NCBI RefSeq assembly: GCF_001651875.1
Contig: NZ_LNQB01000101.1
Location: forward strand, 49,568-113,567
Direction: 5' to 3'
Length of the DNA: 64,000 nt
DNA from: Sinorhizobium saheli
GTDB lineage: Bacteria > Pseudomonadota > Alphaproteobacteria > Rhizobiales > Rhizobiaceae
Part shown: positions 7,932-16,764 of the stretch, piece by piece
How the letters are laid out: every line of letters begins with the position of its first letter
How positions within the stretch are numbered: position 1 is the first letter of the stretch
Made by a program: the position numbers and the translations under genes
Notes under the pieces: model-generated
Seen by the model: the letters and a program-made list of their open reading frames with translations, nothing else
Told to the model about the DNA's origin: nothing
Database searches by the model: none

Positions 7932-8956
7932 GACTGGGCTTCCCGTGGCGCCGGCCCCGTCGACTCGCGCAGGATGAGTTCCACCGGCCAGAGCTCGTGG
8001 ATCTCGGTCGCCGGCCGCCCGGCGAGCAATTGCAGCACGAGGTCTGCCGCTCGTGCCCCGGCCGCCCGCATGGAGGAGCGTGTTGCCGAAAGCGACGGGA
8101 CCATGTTGTCGGCGGTCAGATAGGGAAAGACATCGTCATGGGCGATCACCGAGATGTCGCGCCCGACCACGAGCCCGCGGGAGCGCACCGCCCGATAGAC
8201 GCCGAGCGCCGTCATCATCGATCCGGCGACGAAGGCCGTCGGGCGCGGCGTTTGCTCGAGGAAGGAGCGGGCAAAGCGGAAGCCGAGCTCGTCGGTGAAA
8301 TGGCCGTGGGTGACGAGGCGCGGGTCGAAGGGAATGCCGCGATCCTCAAGCGCGTCGCGGTAGCCCTTGTCGCGGTGAAGCGAAAACGTCCTGCCCTCCG
8401 GGCCGTTGATCATGGCGATGCGCCTGTGGCCGAGATCGAGCAGGTGCGAGGTCGCCCGGCGGACGGCGCTCTCATTGTCGATGTCGAGCCAGGCATGCGG
8501 CACGTCGGTCTCGGAGCGGCCGTGAAGCAGGAAGGGAAAGCCGAGCTCGTGCAGGAGTGCGATGCGCTCGTCGTTGGGCTTCGGCGAGTGAACGATCACG
8601 GCGTCGACCCGGCCGCTGGTCGCAAGCCGGCCATAGAGCGGAACCTGGTCGGTCAAATCGCGATCCGTCGTCGGGCTGACGAGAATGTCGATGTCTTCCC
8701 CGTCCAGCCGTTCTGCCATGCCGCTCATGAATTCGGCGAAGTGGAATTCGCCGGTCCGGCCCATGACCACGCCGATCGCGCCGGCGCGGCCGGTGACGAG
8801 GCGCACCGCATTGATATTGGGGCGATAGCCGAGCCGGACGGCCTCCTCCGCCACGCGCTTGCGGGTCTTTTCGCTGACCTCGGGATAGCCGCTCAGCGCG
8901 CGGCTGACCGTCGTCGGCGAAAGGCCCAATTGACGAGCGAACTCCTTAAGTTTCAT
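7928..8956 (-). CDS. thuR: ThuR, LacI-family regulator of trehalose/disaccharide utilisation
   Basis: 342 residues. The N-terminal HTH is LKEFARQLGLSPTTVSRALSGYPEVSEKTR (helix-turn-helix plus hinge), followed by a periplasmic-binding-protein-like effector domain (GAIGVVMGRTGEFHFAEFMSG). It is divergent from thuE across a 373-bp regulatory region, the arrangement of thuR-thuEFGKAB in Sinorhizobium. It probably represses the thu operon and is released by trehalose or a related disaccharide. Candidate operators are the two AGCCAAA(T/C)CGTTTT sites in the shared region. The symbol rests on synteny and family. Confidence 0.85.
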   Translation of the reverse strand: MKLKEFARQLGLSPTTVSRALSGYPEVSEKTRKRVAEEAVRLGYRPNINAVRLVTGRAGAIGVVMGRTGEFHFAEFMSGMAERLDGEDIDILVSPTTDRDLTDQVPLYGRLATSGRVDAVIVHSPKPNDERIALLHELGFPFLLHGRSETDVPHAWLDIDNESAVRRATSHLLDLGHRRIAMINGPEGRTFSLHRDKGYRDALEDRGIPFDPRLVTHGHFTDELGFRFARSFLEQTPRPTAFVAGSMMTALGVYRAVRSRGLVVGRDISVIAHDDVFPYLTADNMVPSLSATRSSMRAAGARAADLVLQLLAGRPATEIHELWPVELILRESTGPAPREAQS

Positions 8957-9329
8957 GCGGCCTGTCTATTCCTCAGCTCGGTTGCCCGATGACGAATATA
9001 CGCCTTTGTCGCGCGGAACAACCGATCGTGGCGGCGGGATCCGGTGCGAAGCGATGCCGACTCGCTGCCGCGCTTCGAGCCAAATCGTTTTAAATTTTTG
9101 TCGAAATGCACGCGTCGCAGCTTTCCCCTAGCGGGAGCTCAAAGGATAGTTGTGAACAGGATAAGCTGATGAAATTGCGCTATTATTTTGATATCTTCAC
9201 TAGCGTTGATCGCGATTGCTTGCCCGTATTGACATGACCGAGACCTTCTGACAGTTTTTCGCAAGCCAAACCGTTTTCGAATTGCTGAGGAGCTTTCGAG
9301 CGGTGGGGGATTTGGAGGAGCCATCGATC
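8957..9329. promoter_or_regulatory. thuR-thuE: thuR-thuE divergent control region
   Basis: 373 bp without genes. Two copies of AGCCAAAYCGTTTT, at 9078-9091 and 9264-9277, are centred on CG like LacI-family operators, though their outer bases are not fully symmetric. A perfect -35 hexamer TTGACA lies at 9229-9234. The downstream copy falls ~30-45 bp after it, where a bound repressor would block initiation at thuE. The matching -10 is weak. thuE has a clear ribosome binding site, GGAGGAG, at 9315-9321. The region is noticeably more AT-rich than its surroundings. Confidence 0.5.
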
Positions 9330-10592
9330 ATGACATTGCTTCTGAAGACCTTGACCATTTGCGCCGTACTCGGCGCCGCCGATCTTGCCGCCGCGGCGGA
9401 GCTTTCGCTTGCGGCCAACACCACCGGCAAGAACGTGAATTTCATGCGTGAGCAACTCGACAAGTTCGAGAAGCAGACCGGCCACAAGGTCAATCTGGTC
9501 ACCATGCCGCCCTCGTCGAGCGAGCAGTTCAGCCAGTATCGTCTGTGGCTTGCGGCCGGTAACAAGGACGTCGATGTCTACCAGACCGACGTCATCTGGG
9601 CGCCGCAGCTTGCGGATCAATTCATCGATCTGACGGAAGCGGCCAAGGACGTGGTTGGCGACCATTTCCCCTCGATCATCCAGTCGCAGACCGTGAACGG
9701 CAAGCTCGTCGCGCTGCCGATCTTTACCGACGCGCCGGCGCTTTACTACCGCAAGGACCTGCTGGAGAAATACGGCAAGACGCCGCCCAAGACCTGGGAC
9801 GAGCTGGCGGCGACCGCCAAGGAGATCCAGGACAAGGAGCGTGAGGCCGGCCACGCCGACATCTGGGGCTACGTCTTCCAGGCGAATGCCTATGAGGGGC
9901 TGACCTGCAACGCGCTGGAATGGATCAAGTCTTCCGGCGGCGGGCAGATCGTCGAGACGGACGGGTCGATCTCCGTCAACAACGAAAAGGCCGCCGCGGC
10001 GATCGAGCGGGCCAAGGGATGGATCGGAACGATCGCGCCCGAGGGCGTGCTTGCCTACCAGGAAGAGGAATCGCGCGGCGTCTGGCAGACCGGCAAGGCC
10101 GTCTTCATGCGCAACTGGCCCTATGCCTATGCGCTCGGAAACGGCGGTGACAGCGCCGTCAAGGGCAAGTTCGAGGTGATGCCGCTTCCGACCGCAAGCG
10201 CCGGCGAACAGCCGTCCTCGACGCTCGGGGGCTGGAACCTCGCCGTGTCGAAATATTCCGAAGATCAGCAGGCGGCGATCGAGCTGGTGAAGTTTCTCTC
10301 CTCCAAGGAGGTGCAGAAGCAGCGCGCGCTGCAGCTTTCGCAGTTGCCGACGATCGCTTCGCTCTACGACGATCCGGAGGTCGCGGCCGCGCAGCCGTTC
10401 ATGCCGAACTGGAAGCCGATCTTCCAGAGCGCGGTTCCGCGGCCTTCGGCAGTGGCCAAGGTCAAGTACAACGAGGTCTCCTCCAAGTTCTGGAGCGCCG
10501 TGCACAACACGCTCTCCGGCGACGGGACCGCTGCCGAAAACCTCGAACTGCTCGAGGTCGATCTGACCGAGCTCAAGGGCGATAGCTGGTAA
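9330..10592 (+). CDS. thuE: ThuE, ABC transporter periplasmic disaccharide-binding protein
   Basis: 420 residues from the ATG at 9330, chosen for the GGAGGAG ribosome binding site just upstream. A Sec signal peptide covers residues 1-~23 (MTLLLKTLTICAVLGAAD, cleavage near AAA-AEL). The mature part is a family 1 extracellular solute-binding protein, with VNLVTMPPSSSEQFSQYR near the N-terminus and LPIFTDAPALYYRKDLLEKY in the ligand-cleft region. It captures trehalose and, from work on rhizobial thu operons, maltitol and sucrose isomers in the periplasm and hands them to ThuFG. It is first in thuEFGK-AB and followed by a strong hairpin. Confidence 0.9.
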   Translation: MTLLLKTLTICAVLGAADLAAAAELSLAANTTGKNVNFMREQLDKFEKQTGHKVNLVTMPPSSSEQFSQYRLWLAAGNKDVDVYQTDVIWAPQLADQFIDLTEAAKDVVGDHFPSIIQSQTVNGKLVALPIFTDAPALYYRKDLLEKYGKTPPKTWDELAATAKEIQDKEREAGHADIWGYVFQANAYEGLTCNALEWIKSSGGGQIVETDGSISVNNEKAAAAIERAKGWIGTIAPEGVLAYQEEESRGVWQTGKAVFMRNWPYAYALGNGGDSAVKGKFEVMPLPTASAGEQPSSTLGGWNLAVSKYSEDQQAAIELVKFLSSKEVQKQRALQLSQLPTIASLYDDPEVAAAQPFMPNWKPIFQSAVPRPSAVAKVKYNEVSSKFWSAVHNTLSGDGTAAENLELLEVDLTELKGDSW

Positions 10593-10652
10593 ACCTCCCC
10601 GGGCGGGAAACGCCGAAGCAAAGCATCTCTTTCCCGTCTTGCAGCGTCGCCG

Positions 10653-10682
10653 GGGGATGGCGGCAAGCATGCCGCCATCCCC
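10653..10682 (+). promoter_or_regulatory. Strong hairpin between thuE and thuF
   Basis: A perfect 13-bp stem (GGGGATGGCGGCA pairing with TGCCGCCATCCCC) and a 4-nt loop (AGCA) lie 60 nt after the thuE stop and 50 nt before thuF. No T-run follows, so it is not a classic terminator. Intercistronic hairpins after binding-protein genes in sugar ABC operons commonly protect the upstream message or partly attenuate readthrough, giving excess binding protein over permease. That role is inferred here. Confidence 0.65.
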
Positions 10683-10731
10683 TCCCGGACCTTTGCGGCG
10701 AAAGCCGAACGGCAATGGATGAGCCAACGTC

Positions 10732-11715
10732 ATGACAGATCTTACCGTCGCGGATCCGCCTGCCGCGCTTCAGCGCCGCAGCCACGTCAATTCGGACCTG
10801 CAGGCGCAGCGCGTCCGCTCCGCCTGGGTTTTCCTGGCGCCGACGCTGCTCGTGCTGGCGCTCGTCGCCGGCTGGCCGCTGGTCCGGACCATCTATTTCA
10901 GCTTCACTAACGCCTCGCTGACCAATCTTTCCGGTGCCGAATTCATCGGCTTCGACAATTACCTTTCCTGGATCACGCTGAAGAGCGGCCGCACGATCTT
11001 CCGGGGGCTGCTTGCCGACGCCGCCTGGTGGAACGCCGTCTGGAACACGCTGAAGTTCACGATCGTCTCCGTCAGCATCGAGACCGTGCTCGGGCTCGTC
11101 GTCGCGCTGGTGCTGAACGTGCAGTTTCCGGGCCGCGGCTTCGTCCGCGCAGCGATCCTCGTCCCCTGGGCAATCCCGACGATCGTTTCCGCCAAGATGT
11201 GGGCCTGGATGCTCAATGACCAGTTCGGCATCCTCAACGACATCCTGCTCGGCCTCGGCCTGATCAGCCAGAAGGTCGCCTGGACCGCCAATCCCGATAC
11301 GGCGATGATCGCCGTGCTCATCGTCGACGTGTGGAAGACGACGCCGTTCATGGCGCTCCTGATCCTCGCCGGCCTGCAGATGGTGCCGGGGGACATCTAC
11401 GAGGCGGCGAAGATCGACGGCGTCCACCCGGTCCGCGTGTTCTGGCGGGTGACCCTGCCGCTGATCCGCCCGGCACTTATGGTGGCGGTCATCTTCCGCA
11501 TGCTCGATGCGTTGCGCATCTTCGACCTGATCTACGTGCTGACGCCCAACAATGCGCAGACGAAGACGATGTCGGTGCTGGCGCGCGAGAACCTTTTCGA
11601 TTTCGACAAATTCGCCTACGGGGCCGCCGCCTCGACCATGCTGTTTCTGATCATCGCCGCGATCACCGTTCTCTACATGTGGTTCGGCCGGGTCAATGTC
11701 GGAGGGGAGCGCTGA
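10732..11715 (+). CDS. thuF: ThuF, ABC sugar transporter permease
   Basis: 327 residues with about six transmembrane segments, the first near residues 32-52 (AWVFLAPTLLVLALVAGWPL). The EAA loop that docks onto the ATPase is EAAKIDGVHPVRVFWRVTLP, around residues 222-241. MalF-like subunit of a CUT1 importer, pairing with ThuG in the inner membrane. The stop codon shares a base with the thuG start, indicating translational coupling. Confidence 0.92.
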   Translation: MTDLTVADPPAALQRRSHVNSDLQAQRVRSAWVFLAPTLLVLALVAGWPLVRTIYFSFTNASLTNLSGAEFIGFDNYLSWITLKSGRTIFRGLLADAAWWNAVWNTLKFTIVSVSIETVLGLVVALVLNVQFPGRGFVRAAILVPWAIPTIVSAKMWAWMLNDQFGILNDILLGLGLISQKVAWTANPDTAMIAVLIVDVWKTTPFMALLILAGLQMVPGDIYEAAKIDGVHPVRVFWRVTLPLIRPALMVAVIFRMLDALRIFDLIYVLTPNNAQTKTMSVLARENLFDFDKFAYGAAASTMLFLIIAAITVLYMWFGRVNVGGER

Positions 11716-12545
11716 TGGTCGCCACACTCGCGAAACGGACCGCATTCTACGCACTCGTCGCCGGCATCATCGTGATTGCGGTCTTTCCCTTCTATTACGC
11801 GATCCTGACGAGCCTCAAATCCGGCACGGCGCTCTTCCGCGTCGACTACTGGCCGACGCAATTCTCGCTCGCCAACTACACGAGCGTGGTATCGCAGGGC
11901 AGCTTCCTGCGCAATCTCGGCAACTCGCTGCTGGTGGCAGGCGCAGTCGTCGCCATCTCGCTGCTGTTGGCGGTCACGGCCGCCTACGCGCTCGGACGGG
12001 TGCGGTTTCGCGGCCGCTCGCTGCTGCTTCTGACCATCCTCTCGGTTTCGATGTTCCCGCAGATCGCCGTGCTTGCCGGCCTGTTCGAGCTCATCCGCGG
12101 GATCGGCATCTTCAATACGCCGCTGGCGCTGATCTTTTCCTACATGATCTTCACCCTGCCGTTCACCGTCTGGGTGTTGACCACCTTCATGCGCGACCTG
12201 CCGGTAGAGATCGAGGAGGCCGCCATCGTCGACGGGGCCTCGCCTTGGGTGGTCATCACCCGGGTCTTCATGCCGCTGATGTGGCCGGCGCTGGTCACGA
12301 CCGGGCTGCTCGCCTTCATCGCCGCCTGGAACGAGTTCCTTTTCGCGCTGACCTTCACCTCCTCGGACGTGCAGCGCACTGTGCCGGTGGCGATCGCGCT
12401 TCTTTCCGGTGCCAGCAATTTCGAGATCCCCTGGGGCAACATCATGGCCGCCTCGGTGATCGTCACGGTACCGCTGGTGGTGCTCGTCCTCATCTTTCAG
12501 CGGCGGATCATTTCCGGCCTGACGGCCGGCGGCGTCAAAGGCTAA
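11715..12545 (+). CDS. thuG: ThuG, ABC sugar transporter permease
   Basis: 276 residues from the ATG at 11715, which overlaps the thuF TGA by one base. MalG-like, with six predicted membrane segments and the EAA loop EEAAIVDGASPWVVITRVFM around residues 172-191, followed by LAFIAAWNEFLFALTFT, which is characteristic of CUT1 permeases. It forms the second half of the trehalose permease channel. A degenerate copy of the interspersed repeat separates it from thuK. Confidence 0.92.
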   Translation: MVATLAKRTAFYALVAGIIVIAVFPFYYAILTSLKSGTALFRVDYWPTQFSLANYTSVVSQGSFLRNLGNSLLVAGAVVAISLLLAVTAAYALGRVRFRGRSLLLLTILSVSMFPQIAVLAGLFELIRGIGIFNTPLALIFSYMIFTLPFTVWVLTTFMRDLPVEIEEAAIVDGASPWVVITRVFMPLMWPALVTTGLLAFIAAWNEFLFALTFTSSDVQRTVPVAIALLSGASNFEIPWGNIMAASVIVTVPLVVLVLIFQRRIISGLTAGGVKG

Positions 12546-12637
12546 GCATTGTGCAGTCAGGTGAGATCACCTGACGTCCCACAAATGGGCAAAACAAAGG
12601 GATGGAGCGGTGCGCGAACATGTGAGCTTCCGCTCCA
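12546..12637. repeat. Interspersed palindromic repeat, degenerate copy 2 (inside the thu operon)
   Basis: Reverse orientation relative to copy 1. It retains GTGCAGTCAGGTGAGATCAC then CTGACGTCCCACAAATG, and the GGAGCGGTGCGCGAACATGTGAG end, but carries several substitutions and small deletions. It occupies most of the thuG-thuK gap. As a transcribed hairpin it could affect message stability or readthrough in the middle of the operon. Confidence 0.7.
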
Positions 12638-12706
12638 GGGCCGGCTGAGGAGAAATGGCGCCGCCTTCCGCCCGCATCCCGTCCGGGCTCATCTAGGAGA
12701 GAACAA

Positions 12707-13735
12707 ATGGCAGAGCTGCAATTGCGCGATATCCGCAAGTCCTTCGGCGCCTTCGAGGTCATCAAGGGCGTCAGCATGGACATCAGGGCGGGCGAGTTCA
12801 TGGTGTTCGTCGGGCCGTCCGGCTGCGGCAAGTCCACCCTCCTGAGGCTCATCGCCGGGCTGGAGGACATCACCTCCGGAACCCTCGCCTTCGACGGCGA
12901 GACCGTCAACCATGTCGTGCCGTCGAAGCGCGGCATCGCCATGGTCTTCCAGTCCTATGCGCTCTACCCGCACATGACGGTTTTCGAGAACATGTCCTTC
13001 GGCATGCAACTCGCCGGCAAGGACAAGGAGCAATGCCGCAAACGTGTGGAGGCGGCGGCCGAGATGCTGCAGCTTACGCCCTATCTCGAGCGCCTGCCGC
13101 GCCAGCTCTCCGGCGGCCAGCGCCAGCGCGTGGCGATCGGCCGTGCGATCGTCCGCGACCCGAAGGTCTTCCTGTTCGACGAGCCGCTTTCGAACCTCGA
13201 CGCGGCGCTGCGCGTCGCCACGCGCATCGAAATCGCCAGGCTTCACCGCAGCATGCACAAGACGACGATGATCTATGTCACCCACGACCAGGTCGAGGCG
13301 ATGACGCTCGCCGACCGGATCTGCGTGCTTCGGGACGGGCTCGTCGAGCAGATCGGCACGCCGCTCGAGCTTTACGAAAGACCGAACTCGCTTTTCGTCG
13401 CCGGCTTCATCGGCTCGCCGAAGATGAATTTCCTCTCGGCCGCCTTCGCCGCGCCCTACAATGCCCATAGGATCGGCATCCGTGCCGAGCATCTGGAGAT
13501 CGTCGAGCAAGGAGGAGAGTGGAGCGGAACCGTCGTCCATTCCGAGATGCTCGGCTCCGACAGCTATGTCTATCTCGACGTCGGTGCCGACGAGCCGGTG
13601 ATCGTTCGCGAGGGCGGCACCTCCAGGCACCAGCCGGGACAGACGCTGCGAATATCGCCGACCCCCGGCCAGGTCCACCGCTTCGATGCGGGCGGCCGGG
13701 CGATCGGCCGCGTGGAAATGCGAGGTGCCGCCTAG
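12707..13735 (+). CDS. thuK: ThuK, ABC sugar transporter ATP-binding subunit
   Basis: 342 residues, MalK type. Walker A is GPSGCGKST (residues ~36-44), the Q-loop is VFQSYALYPHMT, the ABC signature is LSGGQRQRV (~134-142), Walker B is VFLFDEPLSNLD and the switch is THDQVEAM. After ~235 a C-terminal regulatory region of the MalK/UgpC kind is present (FIGSPKMNFLSAAF, then an OB-like domain), though short. It powers ThuFG. It is probably expressed with thuEFG despite the 161-bp repeat-containing gap, and has its own ribosome binding site (GGAGAG) upstream. Confidence 0.92.
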   Translation: MAELQLRDIRKSFGAFEVIKGVSMDIRAGEFMVFVGPSGCGKSTLLRLIAGLEDITSGTLAFDGETVNHVVPSKRGIAMVFQSYALYPHMTVFENMSFGMQLAGKDKEQCRKRVEAAAEMLQLTPYLERLPRQLSGGQRQRVAIGRAIVRDPKVFLFDEPLSNLDAALRVATRIEIARLHRSMHKTTMIYVTHDQVEAMTLADRICVLRDGLVEQIGTPLELYERPNSLFVAGFIGSPKMNFLSAAFAAPYNAHRIGIRAEHLEIVEQGGEWSGTVVHSEMLGSDSYVYLDVGADEPVIVREGGTSRHQPGQTLRISPTPGQVHRFDAGGRAIGRVEMRGAA

Positions 13736-13808
13736 AGCATTTTGCCGTCAGGCGGCATCGCCCGACGTCGCACAGATGCGACAAGAACAAAGAGATAGAA
13801 CGCAGGCT
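13733..13808. repeat. Interspersed palindromic repeat, copy 3 (between thuK and thuA)
   Basis: Begins at the thuK stop (TAGAGCATTTTGCCGTCAGG). The hyphenated palindrome is GTCAGGCGGCATCGCCCGAC here, with compensating changes on both arms that keep pairing. It then runs through CACAGATGCGAC to AGAGATAGAACGC and loses homology. The rest of the 285-bp thuK-thuA gap (to 14020) shows no gene, only the thuA ribosome binding site. Confidence 0.7.
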
Positions 13809-14020
13809 GAGCAGTCAAACATGCGTCCCGCCCGGATGTCCCGTCCGGCCGTGGGAAAGAGCTGAAAAGAAAGGCTGATCCGGAAGATTTCGGATCATTC
13901 CAAAGTCTCAGGCGTTAGGCAGGCGTAAGGGCGAACCATGCGCGGTTTCCGGCCCGCCTCCGCGCCGACAATCGAATCAAGGACATAGGCATCCGCAACC
14001 GGGGCCTGATCACGAGGAGA

Positions 14021-14812
14021 ATGACCTTGCCTATCAACGCCATCGTGTGGGGCGAAAACGTCCACGAGCAGAAGAACGCCACCGTCCGCGAAATCTATCC
14101 GGACGGGATGCACAACACCATCGCCGCGGCGCTCAATGCGGATGCGGGCATCGAGGCAACGACCGCGACGCTGCAGGAGCCGGAGCACGGGCTGACCGAG
14201 CAGCGGCTTGCCGCGGCCGACGTCCTCCTCTGGTGGGGCCATACCGCCCACGGCGCGGTAGAGGACGCGATCGTAGAGCGGGTTGCCAAACGGGTGTGGG
14301 AGGGGATGGGCCTGATAGTGCTCCATTCCGGCCATTTCTCGAAAATCTTCAAGCGGCTGATGGGATCGCCCTGCGCGCTCAAATGGCGCGAGGCGGGGGA
14401 GCGCGAGCGGGTCTGGGTCGTCAATCCGCGCCACCCGATCGCCGAAGGCTTGGGCGAGCACTTCGTGATCGAATACGAGGAGATGTACGGGGAGCATTTC
14501 TCCGTGCCGGAGCCGTTGGAGACCGTCTTCATCTCCTGGTTCGCCGGCGGCGAGGTGTTCCGCTCAGGGCTCACCTGGCGGCGCGGCGCCGGCAATATCT
14601 TCTATTTCCGCCCCGGCCACGAGACCTATCCGACCTATCACGACCAGACGGTGCACAAGGTGCTGCGCAATGCGGTGAAATGGGCGCACAACCCGCTGGG
14701 GCGCTACACGGCGGTCCATGAGGCGCCGAACGTGCCGGTCGAAAAGGCTTTGGAGCCGATCGTCGAACGCGGTCCGAAGCTGCATCGGCCGGGCGAGGCC
14801 GGATATCGATAG
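14021..14812 (+). CDS. thuA: ThuA, trehalose utilisation protein
   Basis: 263 residues of the ThuA family (class-I glutamine-amidotransferase-like fold). Seen: [18 protein letters not shown] around residues 68-85, [19 protein letters not shown] (~100-118) and [15 protein letters not shown] near ~195. The start is set by GAGGAGA just upstream. In rhizobia and Agrobacterium, thuA and thuB are needed to use trehalose, maltitol and sucrose isomers via 3-keto derivatives. ThuA is thought to act on the 3-keto sugar, while ThuB is the redox partner. Cytosolic. Confidence 0.92.
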   Translation: MTLPINAIVWGENVHEQKNATVREIYPDGMHNTIAAALNADAGIEATTATLQEPEHGLTEQRLAAADVLLWWGHTAHGAVEDAIVERVAKRVWEGMGLIVLHSGHFSKIFKRLMGSPCALKWREAGERERVWVVNPRHPIAEGLGEHFVIEYEEMYGEHFSVPEPLETVFISWFAGGEVFRSGLTWRRGAGNIFYFRPGHETYPTYHDQTVHKVLRNAVKWAHNPLGRYTAVHEAPNVPVEKALEPIVERGPKLHRPGEAGYR

Positions 14813-14822
14813 GGGAATTGCG

Positions 14823-15908
14823 ATGCGTTTGCTCATTCTTGGAACCGGGGGCATGGCGAACAGCCATGCGAAGGCCTTCGCCGAGATCGAAGGCGTCGAG
14901 ATGGTCGCCGCCGTCGACGTCGACCCGGCCCGCGCCAAGGCCTTTGCGGCCCAGCACGGCATCGAGCACACCTTCAACTCGCTCGAAGAGGCGATCAGTT
15001 GGGACAAGTTCGATGCCGTGGCGAATGTGACGCCGGACAAGGCGCATCACCCGACGACGCTGCCGCTTCTCGCCGCCGGCAAACACGTGCTTTGCGAAAA
15101 GCCGTTGGCGGAGAACTATGAGAGGGCCGCCGAGATGGCCTTGGCGGCCGAGCGCGCCGGCGTCGTCGCGATGGTCAACCTCACCTACCGCAACGTCGCG
15201 CCGCTGCAGAAGGCCCGCGAACTGGTGCTCGCCGGCGAGATCGGCCAGCTCCGTCACCTCGAGGCCTCCTACCTGCAGAGCTGGCTCGTCTCGAAAGCCT
15301 GGGGCGATTGGGCGAGCGAATCGAAATGGCTCTGGCGGCTGTCGACCAGGCACGGATCGAACGGCGTGCTCGGCGATGTCGGCATCCACATTCTCGACTT
15401 CGCCGGCTATGGCGGTTGCAGCTCGGTCGAGCGGGTGTTCACCCGGCTGAAAGCCTTCGACAAGGCGCCCGGCAACCGCATCGGCGAGTACGACCTCGAT
15501 GCCAATGACAGTTTCGCCATGACGGCGGAGTTCGCCAACGGCGCGATGGGCGTCATCCATGCGAGCCGCTGGGCCACCGGCCATCTCAACGAGTTGAGGC
15601 TCCGCCTCCACGGCGACAAGGGAGCGCTGGAGGTGATCCATACGCCGGACGGCTCAAGCTTGCGGGCCTGCCTCGGTGCCGATGTGGAAAAGGCGAAATG
15701 GCGTTCCGTCGACGCCGGGAAGGTGCCGACCAACTACCAGCGTTTCGCCGAGGCGGTGAAGGCCGGCCGTCCCGCCGGTCCCGACTTCCGTCACGCCGCG
15801 GACCTGCAGAAGGTGCTCGATCTCGCCATCCAGACCGAACTCGAACGCCGCGAGCTCGGTGTCGCGGATGCGGACGCCTTGGTGGAAGAGCGAGCGGCCG
15901 TGGGGTGA
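14823..15908 (+). CDS. thuB: ThuB, Gfo/Idh/MocA-family oxidoreductase
   Basis: 361 residues from the ATG at 14823, 10 nt after thuA. The N-terminal Rossmann motif is LLILGTGGMANSHAKAF. The Gfo/Idh/MocA catalytic EKP motif appears as HVLCEKPLAENY (around residue 94), and GSNGVLGDVGIHILDFAGY supplies the Asp/His region. It would oxidise the 3-position of imported disaccharides using NAD(P). It completes the thu operon and is followed by a repeat copy. Confidence 0.92.
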   Translation: MRLLILGTGGMANSHAKAFAEIEGVEMVAAVDVDPARAKAFAAQHGIEHTFNSLEEAISWDKFDAVANVTPDKAHHPTTLPLLAAGKHVLCEKPLAENYERAAEMALAAERAGVVAMVNLTYRNVAPLQKARELVLAGEIGQLRHLEASYLQSWLVSKAWGDWASESKWLWRLSTRHGSNGVLGDVGIHILDFAGYGGCSSVERVFTRLKAFDKAPGNRIGEYDLDANDSFAMTAEFANGAMGVIHASRWATGHLNELRLRLHGDKGALEVIHTPDGSSLRACLGADVEKAKWRSVDAGKVPTNYQRFAEAVKAGRPAGPDFRHAADLQKVLDLAIQTELERRELGVADADALVEERAAVG

Positions 15909-15942
15909 AACGCAAGAGACCCCGCTTCCGCTCGATCGCCTG

Positions 15943-16041
15943 GAGCAGGATGCGCTCACATGCGTTCGCGCCACCCCTATCTGTTGTTTCTGCCGCATTT
16001 GTGCGATGTCAGGTGATTCCACCTGACTGCAAAATGCTCTA
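15943..16041. repeat. Interspersed palindromic repeat, copy 4
   Basis: Near full-length. Runs from GGAGCAGGATGCGCTCACAT through GTTCGCGCCACC to the hyphenated palindrome TCAGGTGATTCCACCTGA and GCAAAATGCTCTAG. Lies between thuB and the convergent SPW gene. Same orientation as copies 1, 7 and 9. The 286-bp gap contains no gene. Confidence 0.85.
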
Positions 16042-16162
16042 GTTAGGCGGGCGAAAAGGAAGTGAAGGCGCGTCGCATTCACGCGAAGCGCCTGACAGTT
16101 TCAAGCGGGGCGAGGGCGCCATCCAACGGTACGCTCTCGTCCCGCTCGAGTTTCTTCATGAC

Positions 16163-16187
16163 CGATTTCGGACCTCGTCCGAAATCG
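16163..16187. terminator. Hairpin just downstream of the SPW-repeat gene
   Basis: CGATTTCGGAC (16163-16173) pairs perfectly with GTCCGAAATCG (16177-16187) across a 3-nt loop, 7 nt beyond the stop of the minus-strand SPW gene. There is no strong U-tract on either strand. Placed between convergent genes it is best read as a terminator or RNA 3'-end stabiliser. Confidence 0.5.
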
Positions 16188-16194
16188 CGGTGAT

Positions 16195-16551
16195 CTATGC
16201 GTGCGAGTGATGCCTGTAGTCCCAGACCGCCCATGCGGATACCGCGGCGACGAGCACGCCGAGAATGACGTGGGTCCACATCGCGTTGATATTCGCCATG
16301 AAGCCGAGCAGCCAGGGAGAGACGATCAACCACAGGCCGATCACCATATTGGCCCATTCCTCCCATTCGGCGAAAGCCGAAAGGGTCGCGACCGCAAGAG
16401 CGCCGAGCACGATGCCGGCGATCCATGCGTTCCAGGTCGGCGCGGTTTCAGCCGCAAAGCCGATGACCCAGGGAGAAAGGAACAGGCACACTGCAAGGAT
16501 CAGATTCACCCAGTCCTGGGCTCTTTTTCCTGCCATCAGAGTGTCGGGCAT
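16195..16551 (-). CDS. SPW-repeat membrane protein
   Basis: 118 residues from the ATG at 16551, chosen because GGAGG lies 5 nt upstream. An in-frame start further upstream adds a Cys-rich, implausible N-terminus. Four transmembrane segments are visible, with two SPW repeats: LFLSPWVIGF (residues ~23-32) and IVSPWLLGFMA (~79-89). SPW-repeat proteins are small integral membrane proteins of unknown function, frequent in rhizobia and often stress-induced. Appears monocistronic. Confidence 0.8.
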   Translation of the reverse strand: MPDTLMAGKRAQDWVNLILAVCLFLSPWVIGFAAETAPTWNAWIAGIVLGALAVATLSAFAEWEEWANMVIGLWLIVSPWLLGFMANINAMWTHVILGVLVAAVSAWAVWDYRHHSHA

Positions 16552-16764
16552 GACAACCTCCACGTATGAAGCTTGACAAAGCGTCACCCACTCCCGTGCG
16601 CCGCACGTTGCAGCCCCGCTCGTCGCATATCGCACGGTCGCTGTAACGCTTTGAATTTAGCGTAATTTTACCCTCAAATCGGAAGTCTTTCAAGAAATCC
16701 CGCAACATACGGATTTGATGGGTTATTCGCCGACCGCCCGCCCCTGGGAAGGGCCCGCGATCAG

